DNA from: Nematopogon swammerdamellus
Lineage: Eukaryota; Arthropoda; Insecta; Lepidoptera; Adelidae
Reading direction: 5' to 3'
Length of the DNA: 64,000 nucleotides
NCBI GenBank assembly: GCA_946902875.1
Contig: OX336358.1
Coordinates: forward strand, 15,617,694-15,681,693
In this document: in pieces, positions 10,661 to 22,734 of the stretch
Position numbering within the stretch: position 1 is the stretch's first letter
How the letters are laid out: each line of letters starts with the position of its first letter
The notes under the pieces: generated by a model
Told to the model about the DNA's origin: nothing
What the model saw: only the letters and a program-made list of their open reading frames with translations
The model's database searches: none
Program-made: the position numbers and the translations under genes

Positions 10661-13600
10661 ACGACGAAACTGCAGTTTCCTGCCTTATAAAAGGTCTTCC
10701 GCAAGATTTGAGGTCAGACGCCAGAGCGTATAAGTGCGACTCCCTCGAAGATCTCTACGTTGGATTTTTATCTGCATTGGAGGGCTCTAATCATCGAGAT
10801 GCTAGAAATGAAACATCATACAAGAGACGCCGAATGGAGGGGAAGGTGGCGGAGGCGGTGTCCTCACCGATGTCCACCCCTGTACCGCGAGCTTGCTACA
10901 CCTGCCGACGGCCAGGTCACTTGGCACGGGAGTGTAACAAAAACCGTCGCTGCTCGACTTGTCGACGCGTCGGACACCCCGCTGAGCGGTGCTGGGAGCG
11001 ATCGGCGGCGACGGAGGCGGCGGCGGCGGCGCCACACTTCAAGCGGCCGGGGAAGTGGGGACCATATGCGCCCGGTGGACGACCGCTAAACCAGCAGGAG
11101 GTACGTACAATAGGATTGGGGCATTTTAAGGATGTGTATAAAAAAATGGTTACTGTAAATGGAAAGGGACTGTGTGCGTATTTAGACACAGGTAGTCAGG
11201 TCAACATCTTATCAGCTGATCAAGCACGGTCAATGAACTTAGATTTAAAACCGTCTTCAATAATTTTGCAAGGTTTTGGAGGAGGACGGTCATTTTCATT
11301 AGGCGAAGTCGAATTGTGTGTGGAAATAGACGGCGTTTGTATTGAAACTGACGCAGTTGTAACTGACAGTAAAATGGGGGATTTTGACTTGCTTCTTGGA
11401 CAACCTGTTATCAACGACAGCGACATTATGTTAGTAGTATCACAAAATAAGGCCACGATACTAAAGAAATCACAAGTTCCAATTCATTTGGATCTAATCA
11501 CACTAGAAAAGTCTGACTTTAATATTAGTTATCAAGTGAGAGTGCGCAACGATACTATCATTCCGGCAAATTCAACTGGAATTATTGAGGTAGTTATAGT
11601 TGGTAATAATGATGATAAACAAACCGTCGTAACAAAACCAAAATTCCATGAGTTGGGAGGCGAAGTGTATGTGATTCCGGGATCTGTTTTAAATGGAAGT
11701 CAGGGTAGTTTAACAATCACCAATTTGGGAAACTGCGATTTAGTCTGGAAAACGGGTCGGCTATTAACCAGGGCAGAAATGTGTACTGAAGACTCGACCA
11801 AGACAAACGTTTTACGTGTGGAGCCTGACCAAGATAGTAAACCAAAATCCGCCAGAATAAACCCCCGGGATGTTATTATGGGAGATATAAGCGTAGAAGA
11901 TAAAGATAAATTGTTTTGGTTATTACAGAAGTATAGTTCTAGCTTCGCGCTCAGTCCTGTAGATCTAGGCTGTACTAGATTAACAGAAATGGAAATACAA
12001 ACCACTACAGACAAACCCGTACATTACAAACCGTACCGCTTGTCATATACACAACAAGAAATCGTTCAATCTAAAGTAAATGAATTAATCCACAGCAAAA
12101 TCATTCGGGAATCTGAATCTGAATACGCGAGTCCTATCGTTTTGGTTAAGAAAAAGAGCGGCGAATATAGACTTTGTGTAGACTATAGGGCACTAAATGC
12201 CATCACCAGCCGAGACCGTTACCCGTTACCTCACATTGATGACCAAGTAGGACGTCTGTCGGGGCAACTATATTTTACAAGTCTAGATTTGGCGCAAGGT
12301 TACTATCAAATCCCTATGGCTGCAAATTCTATTCATAAAACTGCTTTGTATGAGTTCCTAAAAATGCCATTTGGCTTGGCCAACGCTCCTGCGGTGTTTT
12401 CTAGATTGCTAAACCGCGTATTAGGATCGCTAAGGAACTCAAAAATACTTATTTACATGGACGATATATTGATACCGTCTAAAACCATCTCTGAAGGAAT
12501 TTACGTTCTAGAAATGGTGTTAAAACTACTTCAAGAAGCTAATCTCAGACTGAACCTAGAAAAATGTTATTTTCTTAAACGAACCATTAACTATTTGGGG
12601 CACGAAATATCAGCGGGTACCGTTAGACCCGGGACACAAAAAACAGATGCAGTAAGCCACTTCAAACGACCAAGCAACGTGCACGAAGTTAGACAATTTG
12701 TCGGGCTTGCATCATATTTTCGTAAGTTTGTCAAAGGGTTCGCTATAATTGCAAAACCGCTTACGAAGTTGACAAAGAAAGATGTTATGTGGCTGTGGGG
12801 AGAGGAACAAGAAGACGCGTTCATAAAATTGAAGAATCAGCTCGCCCGCCGCCCTATTTTGGCAATTTACAACAGAAATGCTGTAACCGAAGTTCACACT
12901 GATGCGAGTAAACATGGAATAGGAGGAATTTTGATGCAACACCAGAGCGACAAAACTATAAAACCTGTAGTTTATTTTAGTAGAGTTACCTCTAAGGAGG
13001 AGAGCTTTTATCACAGCTATGAGCTGGAAACATTAGCTGTGGTCGAGTCACTGAAACGATTCCGAATATATGTAAGTGGCATTCACGTAAAAGTTATAAC
13101 TGATTGCGCCGCGCTGAGAACCACTTTAGTAAAAAAAGATTTGGTGCCGCGGATCGCTAGATGGTGGCTAACAATTCAGGATTTTGATCTGGAAATAGAA
13201 TACAGATCCGGTAGCCGGATGGCGCATGTCGATGCTTTAAGTCGAAACCCTATTAACCAAATAATTACAACTACAGCATTTGAAAACATCGAATCGAATG
13301 TTCTGGAAATAACGCACGAAGATTGGCTTCTTACTATACAACTGCAAGACCATGAAATACAATTACTAATCGATCAGCTAAAGGGCCAACGTCCAAATCA
13401 GGACGTCTATGATAATTACGAATTACGCGATGAAAGATTGTACAGGAAAACCGTGAATGGAAGTCGCATAGTGATACCGAAGTCGGCGAGATGGAACATA
13501 ATGAAAAAATATCATGACGACATAGGGCACCCAGGATTTGAAAGGTGCGAAAAATTAATCAAATCCGAAATGTGGTTTCATCGTATGACGAACTTCATAC

Positions 13601-14478
13601 GTAAATACTTGAGATCCTGCTTGGATTGCTCATACAGGAAAGGAAATTATGGAAAAAGCGAAGGAAAACTCCACCCCATCGAGAAGGTCGCTATACCGAT
13701 GCATACACTACACGTTGACCATATTGGTCCATTCCCAAAGAGTTCGGCACGTAACAGCTATGTCATTCTAATGGTGGACGCATTTTCCAAATTCGTATTT
13801 GCCCGTCCAACCCGTACGACAAATTCGAAGGAAACCAATAAACATATTCGCGACGTAATAACTACATTTGGACACCCGGCCCGGGTCATAACGGATAGAG
13901 GAAGTGCATTCACGAGTAGAAATTTCAAATCTTTCTCTAACGAGAAACAATTCAAACACGTTATGAATGCCATAGCGGTCCCTCGGGCAAATGGTCAAGT
14001 TGAATGCGTAAACAGAAACTTACTAGACGCAATTAACACATCGTCCCTTACGGAACAATCGTGGGACGATAAACTACCAGACATAATATGGGGCATAAAT
14101 AATATGGTACACTCTACCACAAAGTTCGTGCCGTTCGAACTAATGTTTGCACATAAAAACAGTCGGTCTCCTGCCCTACAGCACCAACCGGAGGGCGATA
14201 TCGACAGAATGCGAAATGACTTGAAAAACCGACAACAAATTGCTAAATCACACATAGAAAAAAACAGTGTCACAATGAAAAAACGCTACGACAAAAAACG
14301 TAAGGAAGCTATTAAATACACACGTGGACAGCTGGTCTTGTGGAAGGGCGGGTCGACATGCAGTGAACGGGGTGTAAACAAGAAACTCGGCAACATATTT
14401 AGCGGTCCCTATAAAATTATTCGTCAATACCCAGACATAGACCGATACAAGATAAGGAGCATAAAGGGTATGAAATGA
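10627..14478 (+). pseudogene. pol: Retrotransposon gag C-terminus plus pol polyprotein
   Basis: One long frame, open from 10627. In order: two CX2CX4HX4C zinc knuckles (about 10896-10994), an aspartic protease DTG (about 11186), reverse transcriptase with YMDD (about 12455), RNase H with a TDAS motif (about 12897), an HHCC zinc-binding region (about 13510-13640), and the integrase D,D,E core (about 13710-14010). These copy RNA into DNA and integrate it. All catalytic motifs are visible. The frame stops at 14478, but further pol-like C-terminal sequence follows in another frame to the stop at 14613-14615; a short duplication around 14468-14483 appears to cause the shift. No env-like frame follows. 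Confidence 0.93.
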
Positions 14479-15212
14479 TGAAAGGGTATAAAAAATTCAT
14501 AGCCACAGTACCAGCCGACTCTCTTCGACCATATAGACCCACATTTGACGACACTTCAGAATCTCACGACAGCGACGTAGAGAGAGACGACTTAATAGAC
14601 CTGTTGGAAAGCTAAACAAAATAAATACAACAAAAATATAACATTTATTTAACCCAAAAATCCCGTAGCTGAACATAAATCAAGCCCCTTGAAAGCCATC
14701 TCAAGCACCAAGATAAATTTATCACTTTTTGCCCAGACTCAAGATCTAGGATATTTATTACCTTATTTGAAAAAATAAACGAAAAACAATACAATAATTA
14801 TTATGAGTCAAGACATATAGTGCAGCCGTACATTTATTCTTTGTTTAACTAGAATTCCTCTCAGAGCAATAAAGCATACGTATGAAATAAATAAATCCTT
14901 TATAAACGGTATGTATCCCTTGTGCTGCTCTGCGAAGCATATGTACCTACCTGTAGTGAAATTATTTGCTTTGTATTGTTCAAACTATTGTGTTTTATAC
15001 ATCGATAGTTTTACATTCGTTTGTTGGCCTTAGAGCTTAAGTGGTCACTAATTAAATACAACAATGAACAGACATTGTATTGAAATATGTATTGTCCCGT
15101 AGCAGTATCTACCAAAAAAAAAAAAAAAACAAACAAACAAACAGTCAACAGGAACTGTGTACCTACTTATCCCTGATATGTTCCAGCCAATCTTGGGATA
15201 GGAAATTGAACT

Positions 15213-15975
15213 GTTTGCTGTGTGAAACCTAGTACAGCTGTGTGCAGACTAGTGTTTACTGTGTGGAACCTAATGCCTACGTGCTTTGTGCAGTATGGTA
15301 TTTGCTGTGTGAAACCTAGTACAGCTGTGTGCAGACTAGTGTTTACTGTGTGGAACCTAATACCTACGTGCTTTGTGCAGTATGGTATTTGCTGTGTGAA
15401 ACCTAGTACAGCTGTGTGCAGACTAGTGTTTACTGTGTGGAACCTAATACCTACGTGCTTTGTGCAGTATGGTATATACTGTGTGAAACCTAGTACAGCT
15501 GTGTGCAGACTAGTGTTTACTGTGTGGAACCTAATACCTACGTGCTTGGTGCAGTATGGTATTTGCTTTGTGAAACCTAGTACAGCTGTGTGCAGACTAG
15601 TGTTTACTGTGTGGAACCTAATACCTACGTGCTTTGGGCAGTATGGTATTTGCTGTGTGAAACCTAGTACAGCTGTGTGCAGACTAGTGTTTACTGTGTG
15701 GAACCTAATACCTACGTGCTGTGTGCAGTCTGGTATTTGCTGTGTCAAACCTAGTACAGCTGTGTGCAGACTAGTGTTTACTGTGTGGAGCCTAATACCT
15801 ACGTGCTGTGTGCAGTCTGGTATTTGCTGTGGGAAACTAGTACAGCTGTGTGCAGACTAGAGTTTACTGTGTGGAACCTAATACCTACGTGCTGTGTGCA
15901 ATCTGGTATTTGCTGTGTGAAACCGAAGTGTTTACTGTGTGGAACCTAATACGTGCTGTGTGCAGTCTAGTATTC
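15213..15975 (+). repeat. 87-bp tandem array inside the LTR retrotransposon
   Basis: Eight full units plus a decayed one. The landmark ctagtacagctgtgtgcaga starts at about 15229, 15316, 15403, 15490, 15577, 15664 and 15751. Because 87 is a multiple of three, both strands stay open as repeating 29-residue frames; the repeating composition and lack of any domain argue against a real protein. It lies between pol and the 3' LTR. Confidence 0.9.
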
Positions 15976-16188
15976 GCAGGGTGCACCTACGTAACTGCCA
16001 GACCGTACCCTTTATGGCTATGGAATATCTACCAGGATTTGCAGCTTCGGACGTCTAGCTAGAGCACAGCTAGAGAATAACTAGCATCCTCAGCTTGTAC
16101 CAGTCATTCCGCACAAAACTAAGATTCTCAGTTCGTCTCCCCGTTTCTGTTCCAGGACAATCAAGAATCCAAGTGACTATAGAGAGGG

Positions 16189-16222
16189 CACCGTGAGACA
16201 CGGTGTGGTCAGGATGGCCGAG
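16189..16222 (+). other. Hairpin and tRNA-Leu-like 15-mer abutting the 3' LTR
   Basis: A 7-bp stem (caccgtg/cacggtg, 16189-16205) follows a purine run (agagaggg, 16181-16188). Then gtcaggatggccgag at 16208-16222 matches, as I recall it, the 5' end of tRNA-Leu. A polypurine tract would normally touch the LTR; here it is about 34 nt away. Confidence 0.55.
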
Positions 16223-16448
16223 TGTTACACATACATACGGCTGGACAGACATATGCACGCACACCTACGACATCACACCGACACGGCACTTGAGAGCACA
16301 GGCAGGCAGGAGAGGAGGCGCGGTGGGTCGACACATTCCGCGCCGGGACACCACCAACACTACGTGCATATTAAATTCTTTGTACTTTGACCTTAATTAA
16401 AAGTGTATAATACTTTCCATGCGGAGTATTATTTGGCCTCCTGTAACA
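16223..16448 (+). repeat. 3' LTR
   Basis: 226 bp, identical by eye to the 5' LTR, followed by the CTAC target duplication at 16449-16452. Confidence 0.95.
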
Positions 16449-17544
16449 CTACATAATTACTGAGACATCTAGTTTACGTGTTGTGCCTTGTGCAAATTCT
16501 ACCATTTTCAAGACTTTCGATATAACTACATTAACTTCTAAATTAACCGACAAAGTGACTCGATCGACTTTAATTTTAAATTTCAACAGTCATCTATACA
16601 AATAATGATGAAATGTTTGGAGGGAAAAAAAATAAAAAGAGGCGGTAACCCCGCGCGTATAAAATTTGTTACACGAAATGTTTACCAATTTGTCCATACT
16701 CCATATGCCAGTTTTGTATCAATTCGGTCACATTTTGTAAAATTATTCTCTACAATACATAAATTTTACCCCGAAGGTGCAACGTTGAAAAACAAATTTA
16801 TCAATTTGTGCTGTATCTGTAAATACTTTTATTTTTACATGACATACATACAAAGTGTAAAAGTAATTAAACATAAGTTGTCAAGCGACATGAAAGAGTA
16901 AACATGATTATAATGTTGGAAGCGAACAGGTTAATATTTTCATAATAAAAGTTTGCTATGCACTACATTCAGTCTACGTGATTCAGTATAGCAACCTCCA
17001 TTTGACAGCCGGTAAGAGCTACATAGATTTTAATGTAGGATATAGAGAGCATCTAGTTTTTGTGAGACTGACAACCACAGTGAGGTTTTTATAGAAAATA
17101 CAAGCTTTATAATAATGGAAGATATATTTCTATATACAAATTACAAAATATTAACGTTGCCATGGTCACAAATGGACACTGACCACTGACCCTAGGGACC
17201 ACCTGTCAGTGCGACTTCCGTCTAAACCACCTTGTCTGGAAGGCTAGACTTTAAGTACTTTTAAGGACAACTTAACGTAACGCGCGCGCCGCCGCCTTCA
17301 ATTTGGCTCGGGTCGCTCCCTCTCCCGACTCTCTCCGCTTCATTCTGCGCTCGCTCACACTTTGTTGCGTCCTTACGCTCAGCCGTCGGTGTAAATAGAT
17401 TACTATCAACAACAACAAAAAGTTAATTTTATTTTGTTTTTGACCAAGGTAACCGTGGCAACGAAATGGTTAACTTAAACACTAATACTCTTTCGTGAAA
17501 CTCAATCATTCAATATATCAATAATCAGTCTTCGCTAGTGTCAT
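16449..17544. other. Intergenic between the LTR element and HAUS6, with HAUS6 3' flank
   Basis: AT-rich; a 98-codon open frame at 16605-16901 has no recognisable domain. A TTTATT (AATAAA on the - strand) lies near 17427, roughly 115 nt past the HAUS6 stop, and could be its poly(A) signal. Confidence 0.4.
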
Positions 17545-20500
17545 TCATTCTACCAAATTAAACTGATCCAGAAACGTATTGTCCACGCCCAAAGCAGCAC
17601 CCAGACTTTCTCTGCATTTATACTTTTTGTCTTTCAAGGGCGGTGAATCGACCTTAGACCATTCCGGTTGGATCGGGGAAGCCCTATTTGACAGATTACT
17701 GTACTGTGGACTCACTAGATCGGGCAGCCGAGCAGGAAATGATGTATCAACATTGATTTCGTTCACATCGTTCTCTTTCAGCAAGTCCGTTATCGGACTC
17801 AACGTTGGACTCAGAACGGCCATTTTGCTTTCGGTCTTAGTCGTATTGCTTCGGATGCGTTTGTACTTTTCAATGAGTTTTTCGATAGAATTTGCCCTTT
17901 TCTTCTCAGCTGGCACATTCCGAGAGGGATTTGGTGTTTTCAAAGCTGTCTCCGGTTGTAAAGATGCGAACTCTTGAGTTCTATTTATAGAGTGATTCAA
18001 AAGTTCAACCGGTGATCCTGTTCTGCTCACATCTTTATTTGGCGAATGTTTGCGAGACTCCGGATTCGATAGTGTGATCGAAGGCATGCTTTTGAATTCA
18101 CAATTCTGTTCCGAGAGCGGCGAATGCTTTTGCAGTGAGCTATTTTTACTATTCGGAAGGCAATCGACTCCTGATATCTCCATCGGCCTATCTGGACTAT
18201 CTTCCTGTTTTATCGCGTAAAGATTCCTGATCATGCGTCCAACGTTAGATTTCTTCTTCAACTCTGAAGACATACATAAATTGGGGCTGGACAGACTTCT
18301 AGCCATGGTGAAGCTGTTTTCTGGTGTGTCCCTGAAGAGATGGCTGCGTCTGGCTTTGCTGTGAGAGTCCGTTTTGTGGGAGGGTTTAAACTTTTTCGCG
18401 CTACTCTTTCTGCTCGATAGGAGTCGATGAAACTGTTCTTTTGTGAAGCCAGCTGAGCAGTCTGCCGTAGTTCTGTTGACTTCTTTTTCGGGTTGGGAAG
18501 TTTTCGACGTATTCGAGCAGATAGTAGTCATGAGATCATCTGCGTGCAGCTTCGCTATGTTCTTGAAGAGTGCCGGTCTGGATATTGTGTGTATCGGAGC
18601 CTGGAAGAGTGATCTTGGCTGTCTGAATTCATTAGTGACGACTCCTTGGATGTTGAACTGTATCTTGGAGGAGTGTAGCGGAGTGAATGCCTTGTGGAAC
18701 AGCTGGTTCTGCCAGGGTTCGCTTCGGATCCATATGTCCGGCAGCGCTGGGATGGCCAGCTCTGAGCCTGAATCATCTATGAATGATGACTGGGATGATT
18801 TCTCCTGGAAACAAATGAATTGTCATTAATCACGGGAGTAATTACCATCCAGGTGAGTTTTTTTGGAACATTGAAGAGTAAACACCGGAAAGAGAAACCC
18901 TATTTTTCATGGATTGGATTTAATTTGTTAGTTCTGCTTGGAGCTACTGCCAATATTCCCAAAATACAGTTAGTAATTAATTTAAAACTAGTAGATGGCA
19001 AGAGGTCTGTCTTTTGAAATTAGCTGTATGCCTGCATTACGCAGAGCGCTATCGCTTATGGCAGAGAATGTTCTTATCAAGAGTAGATTTTTTAAAATAA
19101 TAAAAAAAAAAATTTAAGAATTAAAAGTGATGAAATCACATTTCGTCATCTACAGTAGATGTTTTCTGATGATATTAAGTTATTTACTAAATAAGTTATT
19201 TATCCTTATTTATATAATTATATATTATATGTTATTATTTTTCTGAGTGGCTAGGAAGCGCTGTGAATAGGGTTTCTGATTTCTCAAACTATTTTCGTTC
19301 TCGATGCACGAGAATTCTCGAGGCTAAATTCTCGAGTCTTCTCGAGTCTCGAGGTTTTCAAACAAAAAACCAATAGTGGTTTAAAATTTAAAGAAAAAAA
19401 CTCCAAAAAATTACGAAATCAACGTATTTTTATTGCACCAACTGCACTTACTAAAAAGGAACAAACGAAACATAAAAAACTTCTAACACAACACAATTTA
19501 ATAATCAGATCTTAATACTTATTAATAAGAATTAGGAACAGAGAACTAAGCGACTAAAAATCTGCATCTTAATCATCCATACATCTACATGTAATTGTAT
19601 GTGTATACCGTGTTGTGCGTGCGGCTCACTGTACGTATATAAAACAGTTCCTTAAACTTAGTAAACTTTATTCATTCACTGTTTCGAAAATGCTAGCAGA
19701 TAAACAAACCCCTACAGGAAGGACACAGATAGTGACTTTGTTTTACAATAAGTGATGCAAGCATGCTTAAAATAACTAATTCATTATACAAATAACTAGA
19801 AAAATTGATTGAATACTTACAAGCGCGCAGACGATTTTACGCGTAAAAACTTAAGTCGAATATTTTGAAGTGGTTCCTCGAGAATTCTCGAGGCACGGTT
19901 TTATTTTTCTCGTCTCAAACCAAGGCGAATTTCTCGAGTTTCTCGAGTTCGAGAATTATCGAGCAGTAACCCTAGCTGTGAATTGCTGGACGTTGATTGG
20001 TAGGAATTTTGGCAACATCGTGTTCCCCATTGACGAACCACGGGTGCTCTTGGCGGCTTATACTATAGTCATATTGATCTAATCTGAGTTTGAAACTTAT
20101 GCTGTTGAGTTTTTCAAATAGAAACATTTATATAAGTGACGAATACTAGAACTCACCTCCAATTTAATTTTAAGCTTGTGCATTCCATCGATCAGCCACT
20201 TCGCCTTATCCACCAACAGAGCGTAACCAGCGCTCATCTCGTTCAAATCTCGATTGACCTGTTCGACCGGTTCCACACAGCGAACGTTCTTGAACAGAAA
20301 GCAAATGGCCACCGCGTACCCTCGCAACAGATTCGGGAAGTTCAACTTGTTGTCTTTTATTATATTCTTCAGAACGTAGCGCTGCTGACTCGACACTTGT
20401 GATTCTAGCTTCTCGAAGTCGATGCTGTCTCTTCCGGGAACGTATTCAATAGTGTACGAGCTTCGGTCGGCGATGGTGCTGCGAGAAACGGTCGATTTGC

Positions 20501-21335
20501 CGGCCTGCCGACAATTTATCGCGGCGGTGACGATATTCCGGGTTTTAGCCGTCCAATCACTTTCCAATTGCACCATCGATTGGTCGCCATAGTCCGTCCA
20601 ATCGGATAAGAAATCGGATGGAACATTAGCATCTTTGAGATCAACTAATCCGGAATTTTCTGGAAATCTATCAATGCAACAGTCCAGCATTCTCTTTAAA
20701 GTCTCATTTTCCTTTTCCAATTCAATAATGGTCTGTTTATAACACTCGGATAGCATCGCAGCTTTTTTCTTATACGTAACAAAGCTGACTGATTTGTTGA
20801 TGAACTCTTTTCTTGCCTTTTCAATAGCGGTGTCCAATTTTGGCTTCTCTTTCATAAACTTGAACAAGTCGCAACCTTCCAGTTTTTCACCGGTGGGCTT
20901 GAAATCGCTTCGAATCAGTTTGCTAAGCGCGAGCTGCGACATTTCGAACATGAGCTGCATTACTTTGAATCCGCCTGCGTTTAAATAAGACGGTTGTATC
21001 GGAGTAATCCATTTGTGTTTTTCGCCGGAGCCGTCCTTGTTGTAATACATCGATATAAAGCTCAGTAGCTGAGTTTTGTAAGTGCGCTCGGACGCCTTAT
21101 CGTACAGGGGCCAAGTTATGAGCTGGGCCAACTTAGGTTCTATGATTGAGGCGAGGTAATACGAAAGTTGGACGAATAGCGCTTGGTTGAGCTTGTCGAG
21201 GCTTTGAGGGCCGCCAATGAGCATGTGGCATAGTTCTTCCAGCATCGGACGACGGAGCGAGAGCAAGCACACGTTGCGGTAGACCTCTGACCGCAGACGC
21301 CCCCTCAGCGAGCGGTGCGCGGAGAGAGCTGACAT
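17545..21335 (-). CDS. HAUS6: HAUS augmin-like complex subunit 6 (Dgt6 orthologue)
   Basis: Coding exons on the - strand are 21335-20157 and 18804-17545, joined in phase 0 (donor gtgagt, acceptor tttccag), giving 812 aa. The start is the first ATG (21335). Residues about 1-230 match the HAUS6 N-terminal domain: 'DKLNQALF', 'ITWPLYDK', 'HKWITPIQPS' and 'GGFKVMQLMF' align with the human pattern as I know it; a coiled-coil-prone stretch follows at about 190-235. The second exon encodes a long Ser/Pro/Lys-rich, probably disordered tail, as is usual for this family. Augmin recruits gamma-tubulin to existing microtubules to nucleate spindle microtubules in branches. The tail evolves fast, so the assignment rests on the N-terminal half. 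Confidence 0.85.
18805..19267. other. Part of the HAUS6 intron without a recognised element
   Basis: AT-rich. No repeat family recognised apart from A- and T-runs and a short palindromic stretch (catctacagtagatg) near 19148. Confidence 0.4.
19268..19974. mobile_element. hAT-like MITE in the HAUS6 intron
   Basis: 707 bp. Ends TAGGGTTTCTG and CAGTAACCCTA are inverted copies, flanked by the 8-bp duplication GCTGTGAA at 19260-19267 and 19975-19982. An 8-bp duplication is the hAT hallmark. Both subterminal regions are packed with CTCGAG palindromes. No transposase frame, so non-autonomous. Confidence 0.8.
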
Positions 21336-22734
21336 TGTTTTTGCCGAAAGACAACACTGCACAGTTCACGTCCACACTTTATTCATAGTTCCACCCTTTT
21401 TCGAACTATCTCACTTTACTAAAGGTTACAACCACTCGTCGTAACTGAAATGAGGGAGTGTTTTGAAGGTTTTTGGAGATAAATGAACGTTTCCTCAAGT
21501 GAGAGGAGAAAGCAGGCGTGCATGAGTGCGCAGCGTGACCGTTGGGAAAGACCATTTGTCAAATTCAAAAGCTGTCAGTTTTTGCTGTCAACGCAACACT
21601 ATTATATTGTCTATGGCATAGATAGATAGATAGATAGATGTTGAAGCCCGTTGCAGAAGGGAAAGTGGTATAAATATAATTTTTGGATTATTTTTGGTAA
21701 CCAACAATGAGCAAAATGCTAGGATAAATTTGGCTACTTCTGAATTATACACAGAGATTTTTGCGCACTTGCACCTTCTCCAAGAACCGGTTGCTTGCAT
21801 CTCCTTGCGGCTCTTAGCATTTTTCTTCCCGCGCGACAGAATAATTTGAGACTAGCTAGAGTACTTCGATTCAGATTCAGATATTTATTTCTCTATAAAG
21901 AACACACAACATTAACAATATTTCATTGAGACATATGCATACCCTAGCTACAAAAGTAATAATGGAAGGGTTCTCTGTAAAACTACAGATAAGACTTTTG
22001 GAGGGGGTGTCAAACTGGCCAACAGCCGGTAAATCTTTTGACATTGAAAATATTACCTTTTCGGTCGCTTAACTAAGTATAGTCTCAGATTTTCCAGCGA
22101 GAGTGCGAATTCGCCCTGGTGTCGTAAATGTTTAGGGTGTCAAAAGACGCGTATCGACGAGGGCTACAAGATGGTAAAAAATAATAGTTTGAGAGTTTTT
22201 GAGAAAATCGAAAAAAAAGTTATGATTTTTTGTTACCTTCCGTTACGCGTGTTACGAGTCGGTTTTATCTTGCAATGTAAAAAAATTAAGAATAAACCGT
22301 TTTTTTTATTTTTGTATTTATGTTTGAAAATTTTTGTAAATTTTACAAAATGAACTTATTTCTTATGCCCTAAAAGTCATTTTCAATGTACCCGAACGTA
22401 GGTCAAGTAATGCATGAGATTTGTGAATTTTTGTATGCTCTATATTGGATTGTAAATTGGTTTCTAGTCTTAGTTTATTTTAACTGTATTATTTATATGT
22501 ATTATTTTCTTTAGCTAAACTTTGATATAAAATTTGAATAGGGGAATTGTCAATTTTAAGATAGAAGAATTAGGAAAAAAAAATTTATCATATTTTCCTT
22601 ACCTCGAGTTCCAAAAATTCATCTGTGCTTCTAAAGGAGTGAATCCTCACTTGTTTTACACGGCCTTGTGAAGAATTTCATTGGTTCAAGTGGCATAGAA
22701 TCTTTGGTGGGAAAGGGGGCTAAGTTTGGAATGC
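21336..22734. other. HAUS6 upstream flank and intergenic DNA
   Basis: HAUS6 promoter and 5' UTR should lie within the first few hundred bases (no TATA box stands out). A (TAGA)n microsatellite lies at about 21617-21640. No gene found in the remainder. Confidence 0.45.

Larger units (their letters stand above)
9605..16448 (+). mobile_element. Ty3/gypsy-type LTR retrotransposon, structurally complete, coding frames broken
   Basis: The element is 6844 bp. Direct LTRs of 226 bp bound it, both starting TGTTAC and ending GTAACA. The 4-bp duplication CTAC at 9601-9604 and 16449-16452 shows one integration event. The order is LTR, primer-binding-like region, gag, two CCHC knuckles, protease, reverse transcriptase, RNase H, integrase, tandem array, LTR. 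Protease and RT before integrase places it in Ty3/gypsy; RT features hint at the mdg3/Micropia side, which is tentative. No envelope gene is visible. Two frame breaks make this copy non-autonomous. Confidence 0.95.

Noticed and set aside
10760..11189. GC-rich alternative frames over the zinc-knuckle region
   Set aside because: They are shadows of the pol frame, caused by the GC-rich segment.
15167..15860. Long open frames on both strands in the 87-bp array as a repeat protein
   Set aside because: Frames exist only because the unit is a multiple of three; no domain, no start context, and both strands are equally open.
14479..16222. Envelope gene of an endogenous retrovirus-like element
   Set aside because: No signal peptide, membrane segment or furin-like site; the space holds the pol remnant, AT-rich DNA and the tandem array.
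16605..16901. 98-codon frame as a gene
   Set aside because: No recognisable domain, AT-biased composition, and no splice or expression evidence.
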